Source: Ideonella livida (GTDB lineage Bacteria; Pseudomonadota; Gammaproteobacteria; Burkholderiales; Burkholderiaceae_C). From it: a DNA stretch of 64,000 nt. Below the pieces are notes generated by a model. The model made no database searches and had not been told where the DNA came from. It saw only the letters and a list, made by a program, of their open reading frames with translations. Position numbers and translations under genes: made by a program. How positions within the stretch are numbered: the stretch's first letter is position 1; the number at the start of each line of letters is the position of its first letter. This document shows, piece by piece, positions 29,693-39,963 of this stretch. The stretch covers positions 62,001 through 126,000 of the forward strand of contig NZ_JAAGOH010000005.1 of assembly GCF_010499455.1 (NCBI RefSeq). Direction: 5' to 3'.

Positions 29693-30144
29693 ACAGTCTC
29701 AGCGCCACGCTGCACGCACCCAGCATCCCACGGTCACCAGACCGACAGGGAGCGGACTCTGACACTCTGGAGGCTCAGCTGGCGGGCCGGATCACGGTCG
29801 CGCTGTCCGAGCGTGCAGACGAGCTGCCCGCGGACATTGCGGAGCGACTGCGATTTGCCCGGGAGCAGGCGGTGAGCCGCTCGGCCGTCCTCGGCCGCAG
29901 CGCATCACGCCGCCGCCACCGTAATCTGCCGGCCACCCCGCTGCCCGCCTGGCTGCGTCGTGTCGCCTCGGCCGTGCCGGTGGCACTGCTGCTCTTGGGC
30001 ATGGTAGCCATCGACGAGTGGCAGCACCGCGCAGAGGTTCGCGCCGTTGCGGAGATCGATGGCGATTTGCTGGTCGATGACCTGCCGGTGGAGGCCTACA
30101 CCGATCCTGGTTTCCTGGAATACCTGAAATCACAGCAGGAGTGA
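29689..30144 (+). CDS. DUF3619 family membrane protein, candidate anti-sigma factor
   Basis: A 151-residue protein of the uncharacterised DUF3619 family. The first 60 residues are cytoplasmic-looking (LEAQLAGRITVALSERADELPADIAERLRFAREQAVSR, with a basic Arg-rich stretch after it), one membrane segment follows at about residues 93-108 (VASAVPVALLLLGMVAI), and the C-terminus is acidic (IDGDLLVDDLPVEAYTDPGFLEYL). This topology, and the four-base overlap with the sigma-factor gene, resemble anti-sigma factors, but no known anti-sigma domain is recognised, so the role is an inference. Confidence 0.8.
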   Translation: MNSLSATLHAPSIPRSPDRQGADSDTLEAQLAGRITVALSERADELPADIAERLRFAREQAVSRSAVLGRSASRRRHRNLPATPLPAWLRRVASAVPVALLLLGMVAIDEWQHRAEVRAVAEIDGDLLVDDLPVEAYTDPGFLEYLKSQQE

Positions 30145-30145
30145 C

Positions 30146-30979
30146 ATGCAGCCTCGGCGTCTTGGCTTGATCCGCTGGAGCCTGGTGGTCACATTGAGTG
30201 TGACCCTTCACGCAACCGCGCAGCCCCTGCGCGGTACGGATGACCCGCGCTGGAAGCAACTCGCCCCTGCCCATCAGTCCGTGCTGGCGCCACTGGCCAA
30301 GGACTGGGAGACACTCACGGCCGATCACCGCAGCAAGTGGCTGGAGGTGGCTCGCCGCTACGCGATCCTGAATCCGGAACAGCAGCGTCGGGCACGGGAG
30401 AAGATGCAAGAGTGGGCCCGCATGTCTCCGGAGCAGCGCCGGGTGGCCCGCCTGAACTTCCAGGAGGTCCGGACACTGGCGCCGTCTACCGACCGACAGG
30501 CCCAGTGGGAGGCCTACCAGAGTCTGCCTCAGGAACAACGTCAGCAACTGGCGGAGCGCCGCCCCGGCCCGGTGCGCGCCGCACCGTCCGCGAGCCCGGC
30601 CTCCTCCCCCTCCACGGCGCTGCGAACAGCCCCCTTGACCACCGTGGCACCCAAGAGCAACGTCGTGGCCAGTCCGGCAAAATCTGCCTCTCCTTCAGCG
30701 CTGCCAGGCAACGGAGCGGTAGTCCGCGCGGGCACAGGTGCCACCACCAACCTGCTCAACGACAAGTCCACCGGCAAGCCCAGCCATCAACAGGGGGGCT
30801 TGCCCAAGATCGCCGCCAGCCCCGGCATGGTGGATTCCGCCACCCTGCTGCCTAAGCGGGGCCCGCAGGCCGCCGGGGCCTTGCCGGTGCGTGGCACCCC
30901 GATGGCAGCACCCCAGGTCGCCCCGCTGCCGGAGCTTGCCGCCAGCCGATCAGAGACGACAACGGCAGCAGGTTCCTGA
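30146..30979 (+). CDS. DUF3106 domain periplasmic protein
   Basis: A 277-residue secreted protein with a signal peptide (residues 1-25, ending HATAQ). Residues 30-125 carry the DUF3106 helices: repeated units of the type W-x2-L-x-P-x-H, LTADHRSKWLEVARRY, LNPEQQRRAREKMQEWARMSPEQRRVARLNFQ, which resemble the LTxxQ helices of Spy/CpxP/ZraP proteins. The rest is a low-complexity Pro/Ala/Ser/Thr tail. It starts one base after the DUF3619 stop. Its position behind a sigma factor and a membrane protein suggests an envelope-sensing part, which is inference. Confidence 0.82.
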   Translation: MQPRRLGLIRWSLVVTLSVTLHATAQPLRGTDDPRWKQLAPAHQSVLAPLAKDWETLTADHRSKWLEVARRYAILNPEQQRRAREKMQEWARMSPEQRRVARLNFQEVRTLAPSTDRQAQWEAYQSLPQEQRQQLAERRPGPVRAAPSASPASSPSTALRTAPLTTVAPKSNVVASPAKSASPSALPGNGAVVRAGTGATTNLLNDKSTGKPSHQQGGLPKIAASPGMVDSATLLPKRGPQAAGALPVRGTPMAAPQVAPLPELAASRSETTTAAGS

Positions 30980-31027
30980 CCGCTGTCCAAGCACCCAAGC
31001 AGGCCGGCAACGGCTTGCCGACTATGG

Positions 31028-31540
31028 ATGTCCGAACCCTTGAACTCCCCGCAGGCCCCCGGCTACTTCCGCCGCCTTGCAGCCTTCACCTACGAAGGCA
31101 TCTTGCTTTTCGGCCTGCTCATGGTGTCCGGCCTGATTTACTCCGTGGCCACCAACATGCGCCATGGGCTTAGAGGAAGTCTGGGTCTGCAGGTGTTCGA
31201 GTTTCTGGTGCTGGGCGTCTATTTCGTGTGGTTCTGGACCCATGGAGGTCAGACCGTCGCCACCAAGGCCTGGCACTTGCGTGTGGAGCGCCAGGACGGT
31301 GGGCCGGTACAACCTCTGCGTGCGGCATGCCGCTACCTGTTGAGCTGGGTGTGGTTTGCGCCGGCGCTGCTGACGCTGCAGCTCGCAGGTTTGAAGGATG
31401 CGGCCAGCATATCCACCGTACTGCTCTCCGGTGTCTTGGGCTACGCGGCGCTGGGACACCTGCGAAAAGATCGGCAGCTGCCACATGACGTGCTGTGCGG
31501 CACCCGCGTGGTGCAAGCCCCGCCTCGCCCCAAAGCCTGA
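31028..31540 (+). CDS. RDD family membrane protein
   Basis: A 170-residue integral membrane protein with RDD-family features: the Arg-x-Ala-A-F-x-Y start (YFRRLAAFTYEGILLF), a second segment (FLVLGVYFVWFWTHGGQTVATKAWHLRVER) and a third pair of hydrophobic segments, ending in a basic tail. Function of the family is poorly known, with some members linked to ion transport. It follows the DUF3106 gene after 48 bases in the same direction and probably belongs to the sigma-factor operon. Confidence 0.85.
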   Translation: MSEPLNSPQAPGYFRRLAAFTYEGILLFGLLMVSGLIYSVATNMRHGLRGSLGLQVFEFLVLGVYFVWFWTHGGQTVATKAWHLRVERQDGGPVQPLRAACRYLLSWVWFAPALLTLQLAGLKDAASISTVLLSGVLGYAALGHLRKDRQLPHDVLCGTRVVQAPPRPKA

Positions 31541-31667
31541 TCGAGGCTCGCACGCTCATCGCCTCGCAGAACCGCGGTGCGGGGTACGATGCCAACCGCC
31601 CTACCGGCGGGACGCCCGCTTGACCAGCGTTGCCGTAGACCCGCGTTCAAGTCTTCCTTCTCCTCAC

Positions 31668-32048
31668 ATGACCAACCCTCACAAGGGCAGAACCGGCATC
31701 GACCGGGTCATCCACGCCGCCGGCTACTCCTGGTCGGGCCTCAAGCAGGCCTATCGCGGGGAGAGCGCCTTCCGGCAGGAATGCTGGTTGGCCATGCTGA
31801 TGCTGCCGGCCGCCATTTGGGTAGGACGGAACTGGGTGGAAACTGCCTTGCTGGCCGGCACTGTCTTGCTGGTCATGATCGTCGAGTTGCTCAATTCCGC
31901 AGTGGAGGCGGCCGTGGACCGGGTGGGTTTCGAAATGCACGAACTGTCCGGTCGGGCCAAGGACATCGCCAGCGCGGCCGTGCTGCTCTCGCTGCTGCTG
32001 TGCGCGGGAGTGTGGCTGGCGGCAGTCTGGACCCGCTTCCTGGCATGA
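31668..32048 (+). CDS. dgkA: diacylglycerol kinase
   Basis: A 126-residue, three-helix membrane kinase that phosphorylates diacylglycerol released during envelope glycan synthesis. The family signature with catalytic Glu is MIVELLNSAVEAAVDRV, preceded by the ESAFRQE segment. Length agrees with E. coli DgkA. The ATG at 31668 is set by homology (MTNPHKGRTGIDRVIHAAGYSWSG). The stop codon overlaps a possible ATG of the next gene (ATGA at 32045). Confidence 0.93.
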   Translation: MTNPHKGRTGIDRVIHAAGYSWSGLKQAYRGESAFRQECWLAMLMLPAAIWVGRNWVETALLAGTVLLVMIVELLNSAVEAAVDRVGFEMHELSGRAKDIASAAVLLSLLLCAGVWLAAVWTRFLA

Positions 32049-32059
32049 GGCCTGCCGAC

Positions 32060-32647
32060 ATGCCCACCCCATTCACCCTCTGCGTTTATTGCGGCTCGCG
32101 CCCGGGAGCCCATCCCGCCTTCATCGAAGCAGCCCGCGCCGTAGGCACTTCCATGGGCCGAAGAGGCTGGCGCCTGGTCTACGGAGGTGGCAACGTGGGC
32201 CTGATGGGCATCGTTGCAGACGCTTGCCTGCAGGCAGGGGGAGCGGTGGTGGGAGTGATTCCGGAGCGCTTGATGGCCCGCGAGGTCGGCCACCACGGAC
32301 TGACCGAGCTGCATGTGGTCCAGTCCATGCACCAGCGCAAGCAGAAGATGGCCGAACTGTCCCACGGCTTCCTCGCCCTGCCCGGTGGCATTGGGACCCT
32401 GGAAGAGTTGTTCGAGGTTTGGACATGGCGGCACCTGGGCTATCACGGCCGCCCCATCGCCCTGCTCAATGTCGAAGGGTTCTACGACCCATTGCAACGG
32501 TTTCTGGAGCAGGCCGTTTGCAGCGGATTCATGGATGCAGGACAGATGGACATGGTCCGGTGGGCCTGCTCGCCAGAAGACGCGCTGGATGCCCTGGCCG
32601 AGGGCACCGCTCAAGACACGACCGTCGCCAACTTGCGGGCAATCTGA
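32060..32647 (+). CDS. LOG family protein (nucleotide 5'-monophosphate phosphoribohydrolase)
   Basis: A 195-residue protein with the LOG/lysine-decarboxylase-like signature PGGIGTLEELFEVWTW and YGGGNVGLMG, plus the CVYCGSRPG start. Members release the base from cytokinin riboside monophosphates or purine nucleotides. The ATG at 32060 is chosen because GAGG lies nine bases upstream; an ATG at 32045 overlapping the dgkA stop adds five residues and is possible. Plant-hormone production should not be assumed, since these proteins are widespread. Confidence 0.9.
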   Translation: MPTPFTLCVYCGSRPGAHPAFIEAARAVGTSMGRRGWRLVYGGGNVGLMGIVADACLQAGGAVVGVIPERLMAREVGHHGLTELHVVQSMHQRKQKMAELSHGFLALPGGIGTLEELFEVWTWRHLGYHGRPIALLNVEGFYDPLQRFLEQAVCSGFMDAGQMDMVRWACSPEDALDALAEGTAQDTTVANLRAI

Positions 32648-32707
32648 GCGCGCAACAGCCACCTGCCGCCGGATCGAGAACCCGCTCCTTCAGCCCGGTG
32701 AGGCCAG

Positions 32708-32743
32708 ACCGCTGTGGCCCGCGCAATGATGGTCCACAGCGGT
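32708..32743. repeat. inverted repeat between convergent LOG and glnB genes
   Basis: ACCGCTGTGG (32708-32717) and CCACAGCGGT (32734-32743) form a perfect 10-bp stem with a 16-base loop in the middle of the convergent intergenic space. No T run follows on either strand; a role as a shared transcription end is plausible but unproven. Confidence 0.45.
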
Positions 32744-32793
32744 TGAACCTCGGGCGCCTCGGTGTAGAACTGGGCGCCTTCGGTCAGCACCAA

Positions 32794-34880
<2,087 letters not shown>

Positions 34881-34964
34881 GGCGCAACAACGTGAAAAGC
34901 CCGGATTATTCACGCGACGCGATGCCGGCTCAGCGCCCCGCCGTCCACAGCGGCGGCACCAAGC

Positions 34965-35004
34965 AAAACGGCGGAACCCGCAAGAGCACGGGTTCCGCCG
35001 TTTT
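34965..35004 (-). terminator. terminator after ppa
   Basis: A perfect 16-bp stem AAAACGGCGGAACCCG/CGGGTTCCGCCGTTTT (34965-34980 and 34989-35004) with an 8-base loop. Both strands end in TTTT, so it may be bidirectional; on the minus strand it closes the ppa transcript before nadE. Confidence 0.88.
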
Positions 35005-35046
35005 AGGCAGCGCGCGGCACACCCGCGCGCGAGGTTCAGGCCGGGA

Positions 35047-35589
35047 TCAGGCCTTGTTCTCGGCAGCCTTGTAGGCGGCCATGCCGTCGGTGATTTCCTT
35101 CTTGGCGGCTTCCGGGCCTTCCCAACCCGTGACCTTGACCCACTTGCCGGGCTCCAAGTCCTTGTAGTGCTCGAAGAAGTGCTTGATGCTGTTGAGGCGC
35201 ATGGGGTTCATGTCCTCAGGCTTGTTCCAGCTGCTGTAAAGCGGCAGGATCTTCTTGACGGGCACGGCGATCAGCTTGTTGTCGCCACCGGCCTCGTCTT
35301 CCATCTTGAGCATGCCGATCGCACGGCACTTGACCACCACACCGGGGATCAGGGGCACCGGGGTGATGACCAGCACGTCGACCGGATCGCCATCAGCCGC
35401 CAGGGTGTTGGGCACATAACCGTAGTTGGTCGGGTAGTGCATGGCCGTGGACATGAAACGGTCCACGAACAGCGCACCGGACTCATGGTCCACCTCGTAC
35501 TTGATCGGATCGCCGTTCATCGGAATTTCGATGATGACGTTGAACTCTTCGGGCGCCTTGTCTCCGGGCGTCACGTTGTGCAGGCTCAT
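35047..35589 (-). CDS. ppa: inorganic pyrophosphatase, soluble family I
   Basis: A 180-residue family I pyrophosphatase that hydrolyses PPi in the cytoplasm. The metal-site signature DGDPVDVLV is present, with [15 protein letters not shown] and YGYVPNTLA. Start [17 protein letters not shown] at 35587-35589. A TAGAAT hexamer at 35631-35636 (minus strand) could be the -10, without a good -35. It lies divergent to the membrane pyrophosphatase hppA, with 229 bases between. Confidence 0.97.
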   Translation of the reverse strand: MSLHNVTPGDKAPEEFNVIIEIPMNGDPIKYEVDHESGALFVDRFMSTAMHYPTNYGYVPNTLAADGDPVDVLVITPVPLIPGVVVKCRAIGMLKMEDEAGGDNKLIAVPVKKILPLYSSWNKPEDMNPMRLNSIKHFFEHYKDLEPGKWVKVTGWEGPEAAKKEITDGMAAYKAAENKA

Positions 35590-35713
35590 GGTGTGAATCC
35601 GTGGCTGAAGTGCTGGGAGGGGAAACCCGCATTCTACGTTCCGGCCTTGCCTTGCCCTGACATGCGGACGGCTTGATGCAGCGCAGGAAAACACCAAGCT
35701 GGGGGGAGGCCGA

Positions 35714-35807
35714 TTCCTCTAGCATGGTTTGGCCGGCCCCGGAGGGCGGCGCCCACAGGCGCTGACCGGGTTCAGATCCGCCCGACGCGGATTCTGCGTG
35801 AGAGGAA
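35714..35807 (+). promoter_or_regulatory. structured 5' leader of hppA, riboswitch-like
   Basis: The 94 bases before hppA can fold into a closed junction: P1 TTCCTCT (35714-35720) with AGAGGAA (35801-35807); P2 CCCGG (35738-35742) with CCGGG (35766-35770), topped by P3 GCGCC-CACA-GGCGC (35749-35762); and P4 ATCCGC (35776-35781) with GCGGAT (35787-35792), extended by CAG/CTG around one bulge. The 3' strand of P1 is part of the Shine-Dalgarno AGAGGAAGGAG, so folding would hide it. It does not fit the fluoride, TPP, ZTP or SAH consensus as far as I can tell. The fold is predicted by eye. Confidence 0.5.
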
Positions 35808-35818
35808 GGAGAGTCTTG

Positions 35819-37870
35819 ATGTCCACTTCCGTGGCGCTCTACAGCGCGCTCGTCTGCGGCCTGGTGGCCGTGATCTACGGCTTCGTGCAGCGAAGCTGGA
35901 TATTGGCCCAGGATGCCGGCAATGCCCGGATGCAGGAGATCGCCGGGGCCGTGCAGCAGGGAGCCGCCGCCTACCTGGCCAGGCAGTACAAGACCATTGC
36001 CCTGGTCGGCGTGCTGCTGGCGGTGCTGATTGGATGGTTCCTGGACTTGCGCACGGCCGTGGGGTTCGTGCTGGGCGCGGTGCTCTCGGGCGCCTGCGGC
36101 TTCATCGGCATGAATGTGTCCGTGCGTGCCAACGTGCGGACCGCCCAGGCGGCCACCCGTGGTATCGGGCCGGCGCTGGAAGTTGCCTTCAAGGGCGGTG
36201 CCATCACCGGCATGCTGGTGGTCGGTCTGGGGCTGCTGGGCGTCGGGCTGTTCTATCTGGTGCTGGTGGACAGCAGCGCGGCGCAGGCCACGCTGGCCAC
36301 GCAGCTCAAGCCCCTGCTCGGCTTCGCCTTCGGCTCCTCCCTGATTTCGATCTTCGCCCGCCTGGGGGGCGGCATCTTCACCAAGGGCGCCGACGTCGGT
36401 GCGGACCTGGTGGGCAAGGTGGAAGCCGGCATCCCCGAGGATGACCCCCGCAACCCGGCAGTGATCGCCGACAACGTGGGCGATAACGTGGGCGACTGCG
36501 CCGGCATGGCGGCCGACCTGTTCGAGACCTACGCGGTCACGTTGATTGCCACCATGGCCTTGGGCGCCCTGATGGTCACCGCCGCGCCGCAGGCCGCGGT
36601 GGTCTATCCGCTGCTGCTGGGCGGCGTGTCGATCCTGGCCTCCATCGTCGGCTGTGGCTTCGTCAAGGCGACGCCGGGCATGCGCAATGTGATGCCCGCG
36701 CTGTACAAGGGCCTGATCGTGGCCGGGGTGATCTCCCTGGTGGCCTTCTACTTCGTCACCACCCTCGTCATGCCGGCGGACGCCCTGGGCGCAGGTACCC
36801 ACCTCAAGCTCTTCGGCGCCTGCGTGGTCGGCCTGGCTCTGACCGCCGCGATGGTCTGGATCACCGAGTACTACACCGGTACCGACTACGCCCCCGTGCA
36901 GCATGTGGCCAAGGCCTCCACCACGGGGCACGGCACCAACATCATCGCGGGCCTGGGCGTGTCGATGAAGTCCACTGCATGGCCGGTGCTCTTCGTCTGC
37001 GTGGCCATCTGGTCGGCCTATGCACTGGCAGGGCTCTATGGCATCGCCATCGCAGCCACGGCCATGCTCAGCATGGCGGGTATCGTCGTCGCCCTGGATG
37101 CCTATGGCCCCATCACCGACAACGCCGGCGGCATTGCGGAAATGGCCGAGTTGCCGGACAGCGTGCGCGACATCACCGACCCGCTGGACGCCGTGGGCAA
37201 CACGACCAAGGCGGTGACCAAGGGCTATGCCATCGGCTCCGCTGGCCTGGCCGCCCTGGTGCTGTTTGCGGACTACACACATGCCCTGGAAGCCCGTGGG
37301 GCGCACCTGGCCTTCGACCTGTCGGACCACAAGGTCATCGTGGGCCTGTTCATCGGTGGGCTCATCCCCTACCTCTTCGGCGCCATGGCCATGGAGGCGG
37401 TGGGCCGCGCCGCGGGCGCGGTGGTGGAGGAGGTGCGTCGCCAGTTCCGTGACATCCCCGGCATCATGGAAGGCACCGGCAAGCCCGAGTACGGCAAGGC
37501 TGTGGACATGCTCACCTCCGCGGCCATCCGCGAGATGATCATTCCATCCCTGCTGCCGGTGGTTGTGCCCATCCTGGTGGGCCTGCTGCTGGGGCCTGCC
37601 GCGTTGGGTGGCCTGCTGATGGGCACCATCGTCACGGGCCTGTTCGTGGCAATCTCCATGTGCACCGGTGGTGGGGCCTGGGACAACGCCAAGAAGTACA
37701 TTGAAGACGGACACCACGGCGGCAAGGGCAGTGACGCGCACAAGGCTGCGGTGACAGGCGACACCGTGGGAGACCCTTACAAGGACACGGCAGGGCCGGC
37801 GGTCAACCCGCTGATCAAGATCATCAACATCGTGGCCCTGCTGATCGTGCCGCTGCTGCCACTGGCGTGA
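35819..37870 (+). CDS. hppA: membrane-bound proton-translocating pyrophosphatase, K+-independent type
   Basis: A 683-residue integral membrane pyrophosphatase with about 16 helices that couples PPi hydrolysis to proton pumping. Substrate motifs are intact: [47 protein letters not shown] (key stretch [11 protein letters not shown] and DDPRNP), EYYTG, and the C-terminal [31 protein letters not shown] has Lys where K+-dependent enzymes have Ala, so it is the K+-independent class and most likely pumps H+ rather than Na+. Strong ribosome site GAGGAAGGAG eight bases before ATG, buried in the proposed leader fold. Confidence 0.96.
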   Translation: MSTSVALYSALVCGLVAVIYGFVQRSWILAQDAGNARMQEIAGAVQQGAAAYLARQYKTIALVGVLLAVLIGWFLDLRTAVGFVLGAVLSGACGFIGMNVSVRANVRTAQAATRGIGPALEVAFKGGAITGMLVVGLGLLGVGLFYLVLVDSSAAQATLATQLKPLLGFAFGSSLISIFARLGGGIFTKGADVGADLVGKVEAGIPEDDPRNPAVIADNVGDNVGDCAGMAADLFETYAVTLIATMALGALMVTAAPQAAVVYPLLLGGVSILASIVGCGFVKATPGMRNVMPALYKGLIVAGVISLVAFYFVTTLVMPADALGAGTHLKLFGACVVGLALTAAMVWITEYYTGTDYAPVQHVAKASTTGHGTNIIAGLGVSMKSTAWPVLFVCVAIWSAYALAGLYGIAIAATAMLSMAGIVVALDAYGPITDNAGGIAEMAELPDSVRDITDPLDAVGNTTKAVTKGYAIGSAGLAALVLFADYTHALEARGAHLAFDLSDHKVIVGLFIGGLIPYLFGAMAMEAVGRAAGAVVEEVRRQFRDIPGIMEGTGKPEYGKAVDMLTSAAIREMIIPSLLPVVVPILVGLLLGPAALGGLLMGTIVTGLFVAISMCTGGGAWDNAKKYIEDGHHGGKGSDAHKAAVTGDTVGDPYKDTAGPAVNPLIKIINIVALLIVPLLPLA

Positions 37871-37914
37871 CCTAGACGGGGAAGTCCAGAGGCATCGCCA
37901 CGACCTCGCGCCCA

Positions 37915-37944
37915 GGCGCACCGGGCCGGCCCGCCCGGTGCGCC
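37915..37944 (+). repeat. long GC-rich hairpin after hppA
   Basis: GGCGCACCGGG (37915-37925) and CCCGGTGCGCC (37934-37944) give a perfect 11-bp stem with an 8-base loop 45 bases after the hppA stop. No T run follows. It is probably a terminator or 3'-end protector of the hppA mRNA. Confidence 0.5.
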
Positions 37945-38002
37945 CATAACGGCCGATGCGGACAGTGCGGCCGGCGCAGGCCGGTGCCGGTATGCTTGAA
38001 GC

Positions 38003-38767
38003 ATGCCCCTGACTTGGCTGCAGCCCCAAGACCCCTTCCCTCCGACCGCCTTGGCACTGGACGAGGCGACCGATGCGCCCGGCCTCCTGGCCGTCGGCGC
38101 CGATCTGTCCGCTGACCGATTGGTGCAAGCCTATCGGCGCGGCATCTTCCCCTGGTATGCCCAAGGCCAGCCCATCTTGTGGTGGACGCCACATCCGCGC
38201 ATGGTCCTGCCGGTGGCGGAGTTCAAGCTCTCACGCAGCCTGAAGCGGGCCGTGAGGCAGGGGCTGGCCAGCGGGCGCCTGGAAGTGCGGCTGGACCTTC
38301 ACTTCGATCGGGTCATCCAGGCGTGTGCCCAAACACCGCGCCACGGCCAGGCGGGCACTTGGATCCTGCCCGAAATGGTGCGTGCCTATCAGAGGCTGCA
38401 CGGTCTGGGCGTGGCCCACAGCGTTGAAACCTGGCAGGACGGTCAGCTTGTGGGTGGGCTGTACGGCCTGATGATCGGACGCATGTTCTTTGGCGAATCC
38501 ATGTTCGCCCATGCCACGGACGCCTCCAAGATGGCGCTGTGCGCCCTGGTGGCGCTGTGCCGCGAAGACCAGATTGAACTGATCGACTGCCAGCAGGAAA
38601 CCGCCCACCTGGCCAGCCTGGGCGCCAGACCGATACGTCGCGCCCAGTTCGAGGCCCACCTGGCCCGCACCGTGGACCTGCCGACACCCCGATGGTCCGA
38701 CCGGACGGTACCCTGGCACCAGCTGGGCCTCAACACCGCGCAAGCGCCGGTCGAAAACGACGCGTGA
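38003..38767 (+). CDS. aat: leucyl/phenylalanyl-tRNA--protein transferase
   Basis: A 254-residue N-degron enzyme that adds Leu or Phe to proteins with N-terminal Lys or Arg, marking them for ClpAP through ClpS. Conserved stretches include [59 protein letters not shown] (core TWILPEM) and [29 protein letters not shown]. Length is normal. Its stop overlaps the bpt GTG start by GTGA, so both N-degron transferases are made together. Confidence 0.96.
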   Translation: MPLTWLQPQDPFPPTALALDEATDAPGLLAVGADLSADRLVQAYRRGIFPWYAQGQPILWWTPHPRMVLPVAEFKLSRSLKRAVRQGLASGRLEVRLDLHFDRVIQACAQTPRHGQAGTWILPEMVRAYQRLHGLGVAHSVETWQDGQLVGGLYGLMIGRMFFGESMFAHATDASKMALCALVALCREDQIELIDCQQETAHLASLGARPIRRAQFEAHLARTVDLPTPRWSDRTVPWHQLGLNTAQAPVENDA

Positions 38768-39534
38768 ACCACTCGAAAGATCCACCCCTGTCGGCGCTGC
38801 AGTTCTATGCCACTGCGCCCTACCCGTGCAGCTACCTGCCTGAGCGGCAGGCCCGTTCACAGGTGGCCACGCCCGGGCACATGATCCACACCGAGGCCTA
38901 CTCGGCCTTGGTGGCCTGTGGTTTCCGCCGCAGCGGCCTGTTCACCTACCGCCCCTTGTGCGAAGGCTGTGCCGCCTGCGTGCCCCTGCGCATCCCCGTG
39001 CAGCGATTCTCACCGGCGCGCCGGCATCGCCGAGCCTGGGCAGCCCACGCCGACCTCAAGGCCCGGGTGATGCGGCTGGGCTTTCATGAAGCCCATTACG
39101 CGCTGTACCTGCGCTACCAGACTTGCCGCCATGCCGGTGGTGGCATGGACCAGGACAGCGTGGACCAGTACAGCCAGTTCCTGCTGCAGAGTCGTGTCAA
39201 CTCCCGCCTCATCGAGTTCCGGGAGCCCGGCACTGAGGGAGCATTGCGCATGGTGTCCATCGTGGACGTGCTGGCGGACGGACTGTCGGCGGTCTACACC
39301 TTCTACGACCCGGATGTCGAAGGGGCCAGCTATGGCACCTACGGCATCCTCTGGCAGATTGAACAGACCCGCCAGCTCAAGCTGCCGCACCTGTACCTGG
39401 GCTACTGGATCCAGGGCAGCCGCAAGATGGACTACAAGACAGGCTTCCAGCCGCACCAAGTCTTGAGGGACGGCCATTGGCAGGATGCCGCCGGGCCGGG
39501 CGATGGCCCCTCCCCGCCCAACCCGCCGCAATAA
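38764..39534 (+). CDS. bpt: aspartate/glutamate leucyltransferase (Bpt)
   Basis: A 256-residue protein of the bacterial arginyltransferase-related family that transfers Leu to N-terminal Asp or Glu. The N-terminal [15 protein letters not shown] and [15 protein letters not shown] carry the conserved cysteines; the C-terminal GNAT-like half contains YCYD-type SVYTFYDP (here [10 protein letters not shown]), [20 protein letters not shown]. It starts with GTG inside the aat stop (GTGA). The last 20 residues are Gly/Pro-rich and variable. Confidence 0.95.
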   Translation: MNHSKDPPLSALQFYATAPYPCSYLPERQARSQVATPGHMIHTEAYSALVACGFRRSGLFTYRPLCEGCAACVPLRIPVQRFSPARRHRRAWAAHADLKARVMRLGFHEAHYALYLRYQTCRHAGGGMDQDSVDQYSQFLLQSRVNSRLIEFREPGTEGALRMVSIVDVLADGLSAVYTFYDPDVEGASYGTYGILWQIEQTRQLKLPHLYLGYWIQGSRKMDYKTGFQPHQVLRDGHWQDAAGPGDGPSPPNPPQ

Positions 39535-39644
39535 GGGCCCGGCAGGGACCGCATTTCCCGCCTTGCCCCCCCCGTGGGACAGGCAGGATGCAGGGCAAGG
39601 GATGGCGCCATTCCGGTGCCCTGCCCCCGCCATCACCCCGCACG

Positions 39645-39884
39645 ATGCCCTACGCCAGCACACCTTCCCCGGCCAGCACCGCCCCGGCCTACCGGTGCCG
39701 GCTGTGCAATGCGACCTGCTACCGCCGGTTGGTGGAGCGCAGTGCCGATGGACGTCTGGGCTACGGCAACCGCTACCGCTGTGCAGGCTGCGGCCTGACC
39801 TTCGAGGATCCGGCCCAGTGGTGGGGAAGCGGCACGTCCGCCAACCCGACCGCCCGTATGGGCACGCCGCTACCAGCCTCCTGA
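39645..39884 (+). CDS. small Cys4 zinc-ribbon-like protein, function unknown
   Basis: A 79-residue ORF (MPYASTPSPASTAPAYRCR...) with two cysteine pairs, CRLC at about residues 18-21 and CAGC at about residues 47-50, plus a further Cys at about 25, separated by RLVERSADGRLGYGNRYR. The spacing suggests a zinc ribbon. It follows bpt by 110 bases and is convergent with livF. I do not recognise a characterised family; a role in nucleic-acid or protein binding cannot be told. Codon pattern resembles its neighbours, which supports a real gene. The overlapping frames are longer but lack any recognisable feature. Confidence 0.6.
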   Translation: MPYASTPSPASTAPAYRCRLCNATCYRRLVERSADGRLGYGNRYRCAGCGLTFEDPAQWWGSGTSANPTARMGTPLPAS

Positions 39885-39963
39885 ACCTGGGAATCCACGG
39901 CCCGGGGGAACCACAGCCGCCGGCAAGACCACCACGCGATGGCCAGCGCGCCACGCGGCTCCG

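Noticed and set aside
35590-35818. Fluoride riboswitch before hppA
   Set aside because: The expected GGNGATGGNGTTC-like start and pseudoknot segments are absent; the fold seen is different.
35483-38194. A 903-codon open frame on the minus strand opposite hppA, and similar long frames opposite clpX/lon, the RND pump and the Liv genes
   Set aside because: These are shadows of high-GC genes: they lack recognisable domains, are low-complexity in His, Gln, Gly and Arg, and run exactly opposite genes with clear families.
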